Below, in pieces: positions 50,246 to 58,078 of a stretch of DNA of 63,192 nucleotides. The position numbers and the translations under genes are program-made. The stretch is from a virus. Every line of letters begins with the position of its first letter. Positions within the stretch are counted from its first letter, which is position 1. The stretch is taken from positions 1 to 63,192 of the IMG/VR virus record IMGVR_UViG_3300044960_000525; one strand, given 5' to 3'. A model generated the notes under the pieces. It was given only the letters and a program-made list of their open reading frames with translations. It searched no databases and was not told the origin of the DNA.

Positions 50246-50617
50246 ATGACTGTGTGGACGATGCTTCGTGCGTGGGGTGCGCCGATAGTGTCTGTGGAGG
50301 AAGATGGGGATCGCTTTCTCGGGCTCACCCCCGATGCGATCCCCAGCCCAACGCTCAAGGCCGCGACCGAGCGGGTTGCGGCTGTCGCCAACTGGTATCC
50401 CGAAATCACCTCCCTGGTCGTTGGGCTGGTGCTCGACGGGGATGCGGATCGGTTGCGGGCGTGGAATCGCGCGATGTTGGAGCGCGTGGGGTATGAGACG
50501 GCTGAGGTCTCCGATCCCACAGCGCGGATGACATCTGCCAGGGCATATGCTGATAGGGTGATGGACGCGCTGGGGGGTCTCGCGTCTCTGATAGAGACCG
50601 AGGAGGGAGAACCATAA
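50246..50617 (+). CDS. Paralogue family A, member 1, unknown
   Basis: 123 aa. Shares WGAP near the start, then the pattern WYPEITSLVVGLVLDGDADR LRAWNRAMLERVG and a YADRVMDALGGLASLIETEE ending with members at 58764 and 59192. All-helical. Function unknown; clustered in the right arm with other duplicated small genes. Confidence 0.75.
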   Translation: MTVWTMLRAWGAPIVSVEEDGDRFLGLTPDAIPSPTLKAATERVAAVANWYPEITSLVVGLVLDGDADRLRAWNRAMLERVGYETAEVSDPTARMTSARAYADRVMDALGGLASLIETEEGEP

Positions 50618-50642
50618 TGAGTCAGATGACACGGGGTGACAC

Positions 50643-51026
50643 ATGCTCTCCGCGGTGAGGCACGTCTCCCCATGGTTTGACCAAGAGCCGCCTGAGCGCC
50701 CCATTGTCGGCTTCGTGGCGTCGCTCGACATCTCCCCGTCATGGGAGTTGGACGCGATGGCCGTGTTCCGTGTGACAGGTCGCGGATACCTGGTCGTGCA
50801 TGTCCGCGGGTGTTCGTGCTGGCCGCTCTATGGGGACACGGTGCAGATGTATGCTCCGACAGTTGCCGAGGCTGAACGGACGATCCGTCGGCTGTGGGAT
50901 GGGGACGCGGACGCCAAGGCAGCGGCTGCGGAGTTAGTCCTGCGCTGTCAGCGTGCTCGGTGGCGTATCACGGGGTCGTCTGCTGAAAGCGGGGAGCGTC
51001 ATAATGAGCCAGATGACAAGGGGTGA
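50643..51026 (+). CDS. Small protein, unknown
   Basis: 127 aa with PIVGFVASLDISPSWELDAM and FRVTGRGYLVVHVRGCSCWP, plus a helical end. The leader (ATAATGAGTCAGATGACA and GGGGTGACA) is repeated before the gene at 51033. Confidence 0.6.
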   Translation: MLSAVRHVSPWFDQEPPERPIVGFVASLDISPSWELDAMAVFRVTGRGYLVVHVRGCSCWPLYGDTVQMYAPTVAEAERTIRRLWDGDADAKAAAAELVLRCQRARWRITGSSAESGERHNEPDDKG

Positions 51027-51032
51027 CATGGC

Positions 51033-51239
51033 GTGGTGTCTCTCCGTCCGTTGGCTTGGTGTAACGTTTCGAAATGTGGTCAGCCAGCGGTTTGGGAAGT
51101 CTACAGTCCCCGTGGGATATTTCTGGGGACATATTGTGAGCGACATGCGCAGGATGAAGTACAGCGCGGGGTGTTGATCCGACAGCGGCGATTGCGTCAG
51201 AGGGTGTTGCGGGAGACGCACGGACGAGAGAGGAGATGA
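51033..51239 (+). CDS. Small zinc-binding protein (paralogue of 53579)
   Basis: 68 aa, GTG start after AAGGGG. WCNVSKCGQPAVWEVYSPRG then FLGTYCERHAQDEV: C-x4-C..YC..H, one putative zinc site; arginine-rich end. The same plan is found in the protein at 53579. Confidence 0.6.
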   Translation: MVSLRPLAWCNVSKCGQPAVWEVYSPRGIFLGTYCERHAQDEVQRGVLIRQRRLRQRVLRETHGRERR

Positions 51240-51275
51240 CATCATGGGTTACGTACGGAGGGCGCGGGAGGGACG

Positions 51276-51845
51276 ATGGCGCGATGGGCTCTGGTGATGA
51301 GCGAGTCGGAGACATGGACGTATCTTGCGGAGGTGTGGGAGCGCACCGCTCGGGCACGGCGACGCAGAGTGGCCGGGCCGGAGCGTCGCATGTGGTATGG
51401 GCTCTGCGCGGGGGTAGATTATATTCGCGCGCAGCGGTGGATTTCCCGACGGATTTATCAGAATATGTTCGACACGTTGAACCGCGCGGTGGAGCGGTCG
51501 GGGCGCACGGACGGTTTTGCCTGGCCGTTGACGGTGGAGGGCGCGAGACAGCGAGCGCGGTTCTGTCGTCGGATGGCGAGAGCCACGGCGCAGGACACGA
51601 CGACGAGGACGCAGCGCACGTCTCGTCGGACGACGGGGACGGGGGTGCGTGATGGTCCGTGGTGGGCACGTGGGCACGGAGGGCTGGACGGATATTGTGA
51701 TGTCGGAGAAGACGGACGATTGGGTCAAGGCTTTCATGGCCAACCCGGACCCTTACGGGGCGGAGGTGATTGGCGGCGCCATTCTGGTGATGGCGCAACT
51801 GGCGGTTGGCAAAGACCCCGCTGCGGCGGCACAGGACGTGTTTGA
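51276..51845 (+). CDS. Paralogue family B, member 1, unknown
   Basis: 189 aa. Residues 8-109 are paralogous to the protein at 57690 (SESETWTYLAEVWERTARAR, GLCAGVDYIRAQRWISRRIY, ARQRARFCRRMAR). The remaining 80 residues are Gly/Arg-rich and overlap the next gene out of phase, so they may be a translation run-on after stop loss; the paralogue ends right after RFCRQMARMR. Confidence 0.65.
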   Translation: MARWALVMSESETWTYLAEVWERTARARRRRVAGPERRMWYGLCAGVDYIRAQRWISRRIYQNMFDTLNRAVERSGRTDGFAWPLTVEGARQRARFCRRMARATAQDTTTRTQRTSRRTTGTGVRDGPWWARGHGGLDGYCDVGEDGRLGQGFHGQPGPLRGGGDWRRHSGDGATGGWQRPRCGGTGRV

Positions 51846-52071
51846 TGACCTGAGTGTGTTCCAGATGTGCTTAGTGGCTGAAATGGTCAGCGCGCTCAGC
51901 CCGCGAGGAGAGGAGTTCCGGAGGTGGTGGAACTTCCACGTGCCCAAGACAGCGGTTGAGGAGTCCCGGCTGCTGCGGGACACCTACGTGAAGGCGTTGG
52001 TGCTCGCGCTGGTCATCAGCATGATTGCTGGGCTGTACGTGCTGATGTGCGGCTACGCAGGCGGCCCCTGA
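51652..52071 (+). CDS. C-terminally anchored membrane protein, unknown
   Basis: 139 aa. Soluble part with WVKAFMANPDPYGAEVIGGA ILVMAQLAV and a C-terminal helix (VLALVISMIAGLYVLMCGYA). ATG 51652 after GGGGACGGGGG; ATG 51700 is an alternative. Confidence 0.6.
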   Translation: MVRGGHVGTEGWTDIVMSEKTDDWVKAFMANPDPYGAEVIGGAILVMAQLAVGKDPAAAAQDVFDDLSVFQMCLVAEMVSALSPRGEEFRRWWNFHVPKTAVEESRLLRDTYVKALVLALVISMIAGLYVLMCGYAGGP

Positions 52072-52163
52072 CCGCCCGAATCGTAGAGGCTCCTGCTACA
52101 ACGGCGGGATGGGTTGGTTGGGGGCCGCCCGCTCGTGTAAGGGACGTTGAGGGAGGAACGGTT

Positions 52164-52346
52164 ATGAAGCGCAAAACCGAGCAACAGTCTTTGTGGGGAG
52201 TGCGTCTCCTGTTCGAGACAGTGACGGTTGACATACCAGGAGAACGGCAGATCAAGGTGCCCATGACGAGTCCACAGGGGGGCTTGGCCGGGGTGATTCT
52301 GGAGCGAAAGGAGACGGGAGATGACCGACAGTGTGCAGACCGCTGA
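52164..52346 (+). CDS. Small basic protein, unknown
   Basis: 60 aa, GGGAGGAACGG before ATG. MKRKTEQQSLWGVRLLFETV then TVDIPGERQIKVPMTSPQGG. The 3' end overlaps the IS110-like gene by 26 bases. Confidence 0.55.
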   Translation: MKRKTEQQSLWGVRLLFETVTVDIPGERQIKVPMTSPQGGLAGVILERKETGDDRQCADR

Positions 52347-53160
52347 CGTGCGTCAGGACGGCGATGTGCTCCATCGCTTGCGACGCGATCTCCGTCGAGC
52401 GATGGTGACGCTCTCACCGCAAGAGGTGCGGTACCTGGTTGACGCCTACTACACGATGCAGAAACAGCGCATCCGTGCGGGGAACCAGGCCACCGCGATG
52501 CGCAAGGTGGGAGAGCCCAATGAGGCGGTCACCTGGTACATGGAGGAGTCGGAGCGCCTGGAGGAGGAGGTGTACGGGGTTCTCCGGGCGTACGCTCAAG
52601 GGCACCCTGTGGGGCAATGGTCGCTCTCCATCGTCGGTATTGGGCCTGTGATCTCTGCAGGACTGCTGGCGCACATTGACATCGAGCGCGCACCGACGGT
52701 CGGGCACATCTGGCGGTTTGCTGGGCTCGATCCCACGGTGACATGGGAGCGGGGCGCGAAGCGGCCCTTCAACCGACGGCTCAAAGTGATTTGCTGGCAC
52801 ATCGGCGAGTCATTCAAGCGCACCAGCGGTCATGCGCGATCGTTCTACGGTCCGCTCTACCGGGCACGCAAGGCCCTGGAGGAGCAGCGGAACGCGGAGG
52901 GGCTCTACGCCGAGCAGGCTGCGCGCACGCTGCGGGAGCGACCCACCCACGCGCAGCGGGATATCTACGCGGAGGGGCGTCTGCCGCAGGGTCGTCTCGA
53001 CTTGCGGGCGACGCGATGGGTGACGAAACTCTTTCTAGCGCACTGGCACCACGTCGCCTACGTGGTGCGCTATGGGACCGCGCCGCCGAAGCCCTACGTC
53101 ATCAGCGTGATGGGCCACGGGGACTACATCGCGCCGCCCAATTGGCCGATGCCAGAGTAG
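52321..53160 (+). CDS. IS110-family transposase C-terminal-like protein
   Basis: 279 aa. SIVGIGPVISAGLLAHIDIE (helix-hairpin-helix), then IWRFAGLDPTVTWERGAKRP FNRRLKVICWHIGESF follows the Transposase_20 (IS116/IS110/IS902) domain. The N-terminal DEDD/RuvC nuclease half of an active IS110 transposase is not present, and no IS ends are visible, so it is probably a domesticated DNA-binding protein rather than a mobile element. Confidence 0.7.
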   Translation: MTDSVQTADVRQDGDVLHRLRRDLRRAMVTLSPQEVRYLVDAYYTMQKQRIRAGNQATAMRKVGEPNEAVTWYMEESERLEEEVYGVLRAYAQGHPVGQWSLSIVGIGPVISAGLLAHIDIERAPTVGHIWRFAGLDPTVTWERGAKRPFNRRLKVICWHIGESFKRTSGHARSFYGPLYRARKALEEQRNAEGLYAEQAARTLRERPTHAQRDIYAEGRLPQGRLDLRATRWVTKLFLAHWHHVAYVVRYGTAPPKPYVISVMGHGDYIAPPNWPMPE

Positions 53161-53169
53161 GGGTGCAGA

Positions 53170-53545
53170 GTAGCCGCGGAGAGTACCGCGAGTTCGGAGC
53201 GAGCCGTGAGGAGCGAGAGTACCGTGGCTGCAGAGCGAGCCGAAGGCGAGGAGAGTACCGCCTGGTGCGAGCGAGCCGAGTCGGGAGAGAGTACCGTTGG
53301 CGGAGAGCGAGCCGTGGTCACCGAGAGTACCGTGGACAGGGAGCGAGCCGCGCGACAGGAGAGTACCGTGAAACCGGAGCGAGCCGAAAGTGCGGAGAGT
53401 ACCGTGGGCCCTGAGCGAGCCGGGGCTGTCGAGAGTGCCGTTGCTGGTGAGCGAGCCGCGAGGGACGAGAGTACCGTGGGAACCGAGCGAGCCGTCCTCT
53501 GGGAGAGTACCGCGTCGCGCGAGCGATCCGTAAGTAGCGAGAGTG
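53170..53545. repeat. 18-nt array of alternating GAGAGTACCG and GAGCGAGCCG
   Basis: About 20 units, each a fixed 10-mer plus 8 variable bases. GAGAGTACCG alternates strictly with GAGCGAGCCG (36-base super-repeat). The 10-mers are conserved at every base while the 8-mers are freely variable. A frame starting at 53206 would code (ESTVxxERAxxx)n and other frames are also open; full base conservation suggests a DNA or RNA function instead. Not a CRISPR (repeats too short, spacing 8). Confidence 0.8.
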
Positions 53546-53613
53546 AGGGTTCGATTCGGAGTGGGGAGGGAAACAGCGATGGCGTATCTGCGTACATTGC
53601 CTGTGTGCAATGA
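53206..53613 (+). CDS. Possible 12-residue repeat protein (doubtful)
   Basis: 135 aa if translated: ESTVGGERAVVT, ESTVDRERAARQ, ESTVKPERAESA and so on. No good ribosome site was found at the ATG, and two other frames are open as well, a by-product of the 18-nt period. Listed as the alternative to a purely DNA-level array. Confidence 0.25.
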   Translation: MRSESTVAAERAEGEESTAWCERAESGESTVGGERAVVTESTVDRERAARQESTVKPERAESAESTVGPERAGAVESAVAGERAARDESTVGTERAVLWESTASRERSVSSESEGSIRSGEGNSDGVSAYIACVQ

Positions 53614-53779
53614 GTCGGGGTGTACCCGATGGGCAACGCACTCTCTGTATGATGAGGGGGCCATTCGTTTGGGAGACTACTGCAGCCTGCACGCTCTGGC
53701 TGCGCTCCACCGATGGGTGAAGAGACATGATCGTGTTCGCAGTCACAGCACAGAGAAAGAACGGGGAAAGAAGTCATAA
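53579..53779 (+). CDS. Small zinc-binding protein (paralogue of 51033)
   Basis: 66 aa, GGGGAGGG before ATG. VCNESGCTRWATHSLYDEGA IRLGDYCSLHALAAL shows C-x4-C..YC..H as in 51033, with a basic end. Immediately upstream of the methyltransferase. Confidence 0.65.
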   Translation: MAYLRTLPVCNESGCTRWATHSLYDEGAIRLGDYCSLHALAALHRWVKRHDRVRSHSTEKERGKKS

Positions 53780-53790
53780 CCAAGTCCCTG

Positions 53791-54660
53791 ATGGAGGACG
53801 AAGTGACCGGGAGAATCTACCTGGCGGACAACCTGGAGGTTCTTCGAACACTACCGGCTGAGTCCGTGGACCTTGTCTATATTGATCCCCCATTCAACAC
53901 GGGCAAGGTCCAGCAGCGCACCCATCTGAAGACTGTGCGCTCGTCGAAAGGTGGCCGTGTCGGTTTCCAGGGTCGTCGTTACAAGAGTATCGTCGTGGGA
54001 ACGAGACGCTTTGCCGACCTCTTCGATGACTACTTGGCCTTCCTGGAGCCGCGCCTCACCGAGGCTCATCGAGTCCTGGCCCCTCACGGGTCCTTCTACT
54101 TCCACATTGATTACCGCGAGGTGCATTACTGCAAGGTCCTCCTCGACCACATCTTCGGGCGGGAGTGCTTTCTGAACGAGATCATCTGGGCCTATGACTA
54201 CGGTGGTCGGCCCAAGGACCGGTGGCCGCCGAAGCACGACAACATTCTCCTCTACGTGAAGAACCCGTCGAAGTATATCTTCAACGTGGACGCGATTGAG
54301 CGAATCCCGTATATGACGCCTGGTCTTGTGGGACCAGAAAAGGCGGCGCGGGGGAAACTCCCGACCGACACGTGGTGGCACACCATCGTGCCAACGAACA
54401 GTGTGGAGAAGACGGGGTATCCGACACAAAAACCGCTCGGGATTCTTCGACGTATTGTCATGGCTTCTTCACGACCAGGAGCATTAGTTCTGGACTTTTT
54501 TGCGGGGAGCGGAACCACTGGTGTTGCAGCGTTGGAATGTGGGCGGCACTTTCTTTTGGTGGACAATAATCCAGAGGCCCTTGAGGTCATGGCTAAGCGG
54601 TTCGACGGTGTGGACGGTATTGAGTGGGTCGGATTCAACCCCGTGGTCAAGCGGAGATAG
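53791..54660 (+). CDS. Beta-class DNA methyltransferase (N6-A or N4-C)
   Basis: 289 aa. Motif IV IDPPFNTG at 31-38 precedes motif I DFFAGSGTTGVAA at 235-247, the beta order (N6_N4_Mtase). EAHRVLAPHGSFYFHIDYRE and YPTQKPLGILRRIV are typical too. No restriction enzyme adjacent, so it probably protects phage DNA. GTG 53803 with GGAGG upstream is an alternative start. Confidence 0.95.
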   Translation: MEDEVTGRIYLADNLEVLRTLPAESVDLVYIDPPFNTGKVQQRTHLKTVRSSKGGRVGFQGRRYKSIVVGTRRFADLFDDYLAFLEPRLTEAHRVLAPHGSFYFHIDYREVHYCKVLLDHIFGRECFLNEIIWAYDYGGRPKDRWPPKHDNILLYVKNPSKYIFNVDAIERIPYMTPGLVGPEKAARGKLPTDTWWHTIVPTNSVEKTGYPTQKPLGILRRIVMASSRPGALVLDFFAGSGTTGVAALECGRHFLLVDNNPEALEVMAKRFDGVDGIEWVGFNPVVKRR

Positions 54661-54683
54661 GTGATAAGGAGGGAGAATGACCT

Positions 54684-54797
54684 ATGCGCCTATCCGAGTT
54701 CTGGACGATGTTGAATAATGACCGACGTGGTATTGGGCTCAAAATTATTCTCCTTGCTCTCCTTATGCTCATAGCAGCGTTGCTGGAACCGAGATAG
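54684..54797 (+). CDS. Small single-helix membrane protein
   Basis: 37 aa: MRLSEFWTMLNNDRRGIGLK then a membrane helix (IILLALLMLIAALLE). AAGGAGGGAG upstream. Unknown role. Confidence 0.6.
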   Translation: MRLSEFWTMLNNDRRGIGLKIILLALLMLIAALLEPR

Positions 54798-54892
54798 CAA
54801 GGAATCCGACCGTGGCGATTTCACAATTCTTCCGCTTTTCCTGGGGTCGAGCGGGGTGAAGTCGTCACGGTCACTTCATTGTTCGTGGGATT

Positions 54893-54991
54893 ATGGGTCT
54901 GCACACGACATTGAAACTGGGGAGGGGGTTGAGAACGCGGCGCAGAAAACGGAATCCGCATGACAGCAGGGATGAACCGTGGAGGAGATGA
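54893..54991 (+). CDS. Possible basic microprotein
   Basis: 32 aa, Arg/Lys-rich (LKLGRGLRTRRRKRNPHDSR). No clear ribosome site; kept as doubtful. The rest of 54798-54997 shows nothing else. Confidence 0.25.
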   Translation: MGLHTTLKLGRGLRTRRRKRNPHDSRDEPWRR

Positions 54992-54997
54992 ACAGGG

Positions 54998-55204
54998 ATG
55001 AAGCCACCGAACTACCCGGTGATTGTTGTGCATCTGGAGGATGGAGGCAGAACGGCGTGTACGGGTGATGAATTACCGGACCCCCCGTCCGTGGTGTTTC
55101 AGAACGTACCACGGTATCTCTGCCCGGGATGCCGACTTATCGTGTTCCTTCGTGACCGTCAGAGAGCACCGATGGACGATTTTGGAGAGCGCCGGACACC
55201 TTGA
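54998..55204 (+). CDS. Small protein, unknown
   Basis: 68 aa with GAGGAGATGAACAGGG before the ATG. YPVIVVHLEDGGRTACTGDE, then RYLCPGCRLIVFLRDRQRAP carries a CxxC knuckle. Confidence 0.55.
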   Translation: MKPPNYPVIVVHLEDGGRTACTGDELPDPPSVVFQNVPRYLCPGCRLIVFLRDRQRAPMDDFGERRTP

Positions 55205-55324
55205 AGTGATTTGCCGCCGCCGGGCGAGTGCTGTTGTAGAATATGGCGGCGTACAAAATCCATTTGCTCGGAGATGACGAGTGGTTCACGAAACGGGTAG
55301 GGAGCGGGGTGTGATGAGACGACG

Positions 55325-55798
55325 ATGAAATTCATTCGGCTGACACAGGGGAAAATTACCGTGATTGATACGCGGGATTGGCTCCGTGTGAGTCGATATA
55401 AACGCTGGCACGCGGTGAATTGGGGAGGACGGTTCTACGCCGCCACTACGCTCAAAAATGGTCGGAAACTCTATTTGCATCGGTTGCTCCTCAACGCTCC
55501 TGCGGATGCGCAAATTGACCATATCAACGGGAATACGCTGGATAACCGCCGAAGTAATTTGCGGATCAGTACCGCGTCCACCAATCAACAAAATCGTCAC
55601 CGCGTGCAGGGACATATTCCCTATAAAGGGGTCTACCGTCACACCGATGGGCGATTTATCGCGCGGATCAAGGTGAGGAACACACAATACTGGTTGGGAT
55701 CGTTCAAAACCGCACTCGAAGCCGCGCGTGCGTATGATCGAAAAGCCCGCTATTATTTCGGTGCTTTTGCGAGGGTGAATTTCCCACAATGGAAATGA
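55325..55798 (+). CDS. HNH-AP2 homing-type endonuclease
   Basis: 157 aa. HNH core 51-90: YLHRLLLNAPADAQIDHING then NTLDNRRSNLRISTASTNQQ. AP2 DNA-binding domain 98-150: KGVYRHTDGRFIARIKVRNT, YWLGSFKTALEAARAYDRKA. A classic stand-alone phage homing endonuclease; GC is lower than in its neighbours, consistent with mobility. No intron boundaries seen. Confidence 0.95.
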   Translation: MKFIRLTQGKITVIDTRDWLRVSRYKRWHAVNWGGRFYAATTLKNGRKLYLHRLLLNAPADAQIDHINGNTLDNRRSNLRISTASTNQQNRHRVQGHIPYKGVYRHTDGRFIARIKVRNTQYWLGSFKTALEAARAYDRKARYYFGAFARVNFPQWK

Positions 55799-55874
55799 GG
55801 CCGCCTGTGTCATCGGTGCGCTTGCCGACACATCGGCAAAGAAATCGAATACGTATGCTCTACGCAGCGACCGA

Positions 55875-56366
55875 ATGAAGGTGCGGTTGGTCGCTCGAAC
55901 CCCGCCAGGCCACTGGCTGCGTCCTGCACTCGGCCTGTCTCTGCATCAGTATCTCGCCATCTTCGAGCCCACGCCGCTTCCCGACACGCTAGAGGCTATC
56001 GACGCGCTCTTGCGGTCGTCTCGCCAAATTCTGTGTGTTGGCCGAGACGTGGCCCGCGCTTTTGGCGTGCCTCGTCGCACGCCGTTTCTCACGAATATTC
56101 CTATCTATCAAGACGAGCAACACACAGGGTGGATTGCCGTAATCCCGGTGTCGGCGTGTTGGTGGTCGTCGGTGGAGCAGCGTTATGCTGCTCGCGCGTT
56201 CCTCTCCCAAATCACGATGGACCGGGCTGTGTATCATCGCGGGCTGGCGTACTATGAAACACCATTGCGTGACACCGATAGCGAGCCTGACCCTGACGTG
56301 CTTCGCACGATTGCAGAACCTCCAATGGGAGTGCGGAGGATTCCTCGGTTCCTGCGAACGCTTTAG
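55875..56366 (+). CDS. Protein of unknown function
   Basis: 163 aa. VRLVARTPPGHWLRPALGLS, then VGRDVARAFGVPRRTPFLTN and TGWIAVIPVSACWWSSVEQR. Alpha/beta, no known motif. It is followed directly by the promoter at 56372. Confidence 0.6.
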   Translation: MKVRLVARTPPGHWLRPALGLSLHQYLAIFEPTPLPDTLEAIDALLRSSRQILCVGRDVARAFGVPRRTPFLTNIPIYQDEQHTGWIAVIPVSACWWSSVEQRYAARAFLSQITMDRAVYHRGLAYYETPLRDTDSEPDPDVLRTIAEPPMGVRRIPRFLRTL

Positions 56367-56371
56367 ACCCC

Positions 56372-56401
56372 TTGACGGAACCTTACTAAATCCCCTATAC
56401 T
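56372..56401 (+). promoter_or_regulatory. Sigma-70 type promoter of the right-arm leader
   Basis: TTGACG (56372-56377), 18 bases, TATACT (56396-56401). About 455 bases of apparently untranslated leader follow. Confidence 0.8.
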
Positions 56402-56857
56402 TCACTTAAACTGCATAAGTAGTGGTGAACGTAGTCCCGTGACCACGGGACACCGCCGAGTGACGTTGGAACGGGTGATGCTGTTCCAAACGATGCGAGG
56501 TGGGGGAAAGAAAGGCGGGGTGCATGAACCCGCGCGGATCACCCGGGGTGACGCCGAGCCGAGAGGACAGACGCGAATCACCCCCCCCTGGGGAGGGCCG
56601 AGAGGACAGACAACCTGGGGATGCAGCACATAACCCGATGACCCGCCGGACGGATGGAGTGATGACCTAAAGTCGGGGCTCATTACTTCCTGCGGTGCGT
56701 GCTTCGTGTTCGGCGGATCAGGGTCGCGAGCCGCAGGAGGTGATGGGCCCCGCGCCGTTCCAGAACGACCCCGGGGGGAACACGCCATGGAGAATGAGCG
56801 CCCGGGAGAGAAAGAACACAAAGGGCAGGATAGACCGGAGAGAGAGGAGGAACAGCG
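56402..56857 (+). other. Long hairpin-rich leader, no gene seen
   Basis: Hairpins in series: GTCCCGT/ACGGGAC (56434-56451), TTGGAAC/GTTCCAA (56466-56489), GCGGG/CCCGC (56515-56533) and CCTGCGG/CCGCAGG (56689-56737). The 15-mer GCCGAGAGGACAGAC is repeated at 56558 and 56597. No frame has both a ribosome site and protein-like content. Either a structured RNA or a regulatory leader. Confidence 0.5.
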
Positions 56858-57259
56858 ATGGAGGAGACGATGGAATATTATTACCACGGAACGTCTACTC
56901 GGTTGGTCGGCTCTATCCTTCGGGAGGGGCTGCAACCGCGGGGCGAGACTCTGGCTCCCGGGGAGGAGCCAGGGGTGTTTTTTGCCACGCGGCCCGAGAG
57001 AGCAGTAATGTTCTCCTATTATGCTTGCGGGCGCTATGGAGGAAGGCCCGTGGTGCTCCGGGTACGGGCCGATGCGGTGAGGGCGCAGTCCCTCCAGGCG
57101 TATGGCTTGGAGGATTGTGGACAGGTCTATTCGTCGAACCCCGTCCCTCCCGACGCCATTGCGGTCGGGTGGGTGGAGGGGGTCTGCGACGAGTGCGCTC
57201 GCGGTGCGTGGTGGGCGTGCTGCGGGTGCTGGCCCCATTGGACGCGGAGGGAGCCCTAA
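56858..57259 (+). CDS. ADP-ribosyltransferase/KptA-like protein
   Basis: 133 aa. YYYHGTSTRLVGSILREGLQ P is the beta1-helix signature of the ART fold (H10, then GxS and an IL..GL), GVFFATRPERAVMFSYYACG matches the second segment, and RPVVLRVRADAV the third. Similar to small ART-like and RNA 2'-phosphotransferase relatives. Phage ARTs modify host targets, but the catalytic Glu is not certain here. Cys-rich end (CDECARGAWWACCGCW). Strong GGAGGAACAGCG site. Confidence 0.7.
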   Translation: MEETMEYYYHGTSTRLVGSILREGLQPRGETLAPGEEPGVFFATRPERAVMFSYYACGRYGGRPVVLRVRADAVRAQSLQAYGLEDCGQVYSSNPVPPDAIAVGWVEGVCDECARGAWWACCGCWPHWTRREP

Positions 57260-57693
57260 TGGAGAAGAGACTTATCAACCTGACGGAGCACGACATCACC
57301 GTGCTTCCGGAAGGTAGAGTTGGCGTCACGGCCCACATTCTCGGTGCGCGCATCCGTCGTACCCGTCGGGTGACTATCCCGCCGTCCGGTGTGGTCGCTC
57401 GCGTTCACGCCGTCCACGAGGAGGTCGCGCGGGTGACTATCGACGGGGGCGATATCTCCATTGTTTCGACGCGCTTTGGGGAAATCGTCGGGCTCCCTGC
57501 TCCTGAGCCCGGGGTGCTCTACATTGCGAGCACCCTGGTCGCTCAAGCGGCGGCTCGCGCTGGGCGGCGCGACGTTGTCGCTCCCGACACCGGGCCCGAC
57601 AGCGTCATTCGTGGTCCGGACGGTCGGCCTGTGGCGGTTCAGCGGTTTCAGACCTTTTGGGCCGACGACGAGGAGGAGGCGAAGAACGTATGA
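57259..57693 (+). CDS. Conserved protein of the LPAPxPGxLYIxSxLVA type
   Basis: 144 aa. RLINLTEHDITVLPEGRVGV, IPPSGVVARV, GEIVGLPAPEPGVLYIASTL VAQAA and VVAPDTGPDSVIRGPDGRPV resemble a short uncharacterised protein group common in actinobacteria and their phages (recalled pattern, no name known). Overlaps both neighbours by 1-4 bases. Confidence 0.75.
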   Translation: MEKRLINLTEHDITVLPEGRVGVTAHILGARIRRTRRVTIPPSGVVARVHAVHEEVARVTIDGGDISIVSTRFGEIVGLPAPEPGVLYIASTLVAQAAARAGRRDVVAPDTGPDSVIRGPDGRPVAVQRFQTFWADDEEEAKNV

Positions 57694-58046
57694 GCACTAA
57701 GGTCTGGCACCCCGAGCACCGCACAGCACGCCGTTCTGCCCCCACCCTCCAGATGAGCGAATCGGAGGCGTGGACGTATCTTGCGGAGGTGTGGACGAAC
57801 GCGTATCGGGCCCGGCGGTGCAGAGCAGCAGGGCCGGATGATCAGATATGGACCGGGCTCTGCGAGGGAGTGGACTATCTGCGCGCGAAGCGGCGGATTA
57901 CCCGACAGACCTATCAGGTCATGATCCGAACGTTGAAGGATATGGTCGTTCGGTCGGGACGCAATGACTGTCTTGCTTGGCCGCTGACGATCAAGGGCGC
58001 CCAACACCGGGCGCGGTTCTGTCGTCAGATGGCACGAATGAGGTGA
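57690..58046 (+). CDS. Paralogue family B, member 2, unknown
   Basis: 118 aa. SESEAWTYLAEVWTNAYRAR, GLCEGVDYLRAKRRITRQTY and GAQHRARFCRQMARMR align with residues 8-109 of the protein at 51276. ATGA overlap with the preceding gene. All-helical, function unknown. Confidence 0.75.
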   Translation: MSTKVWHPEHRTARRSAPTLQMSESEAWTYLAEVWTNAYRARRCRAAGPDDQIWTGLCEGVDYLRAKRRITRQTYQVMIRTLKDMVVRSGRNDCLAWPLTIKGAQHRARFCRQMARMR

Positions 58047-58078
58047 AAAGCGATATTCGCCAGAAGGAGGAACAGCGA

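Noticed and set aside
52321-53160. Intact insertion sequence
   Set aside because: No nuclease domain, no terminal inverted repeats or target duplication visible.
53170-53545. CRISPR array
   Set aside because: Repeats are 10 bases with 8-base spacers and two alternating types; no leader or cas genes.
53546-53560. tRNA T-arm-like GGTTCGATTC
   Set aside because: No complementary T-stem, acceptor stem or anticodon arm around it. No tRNA found anywhere in the window.
56695-57258. 332-residue frame ending at 57693 taken as one gene
   Set aside because: Its first part overlaps the ART-like gene out of phase and has low-complexity Arg/Gly content; the conserved protein starts at 57259.
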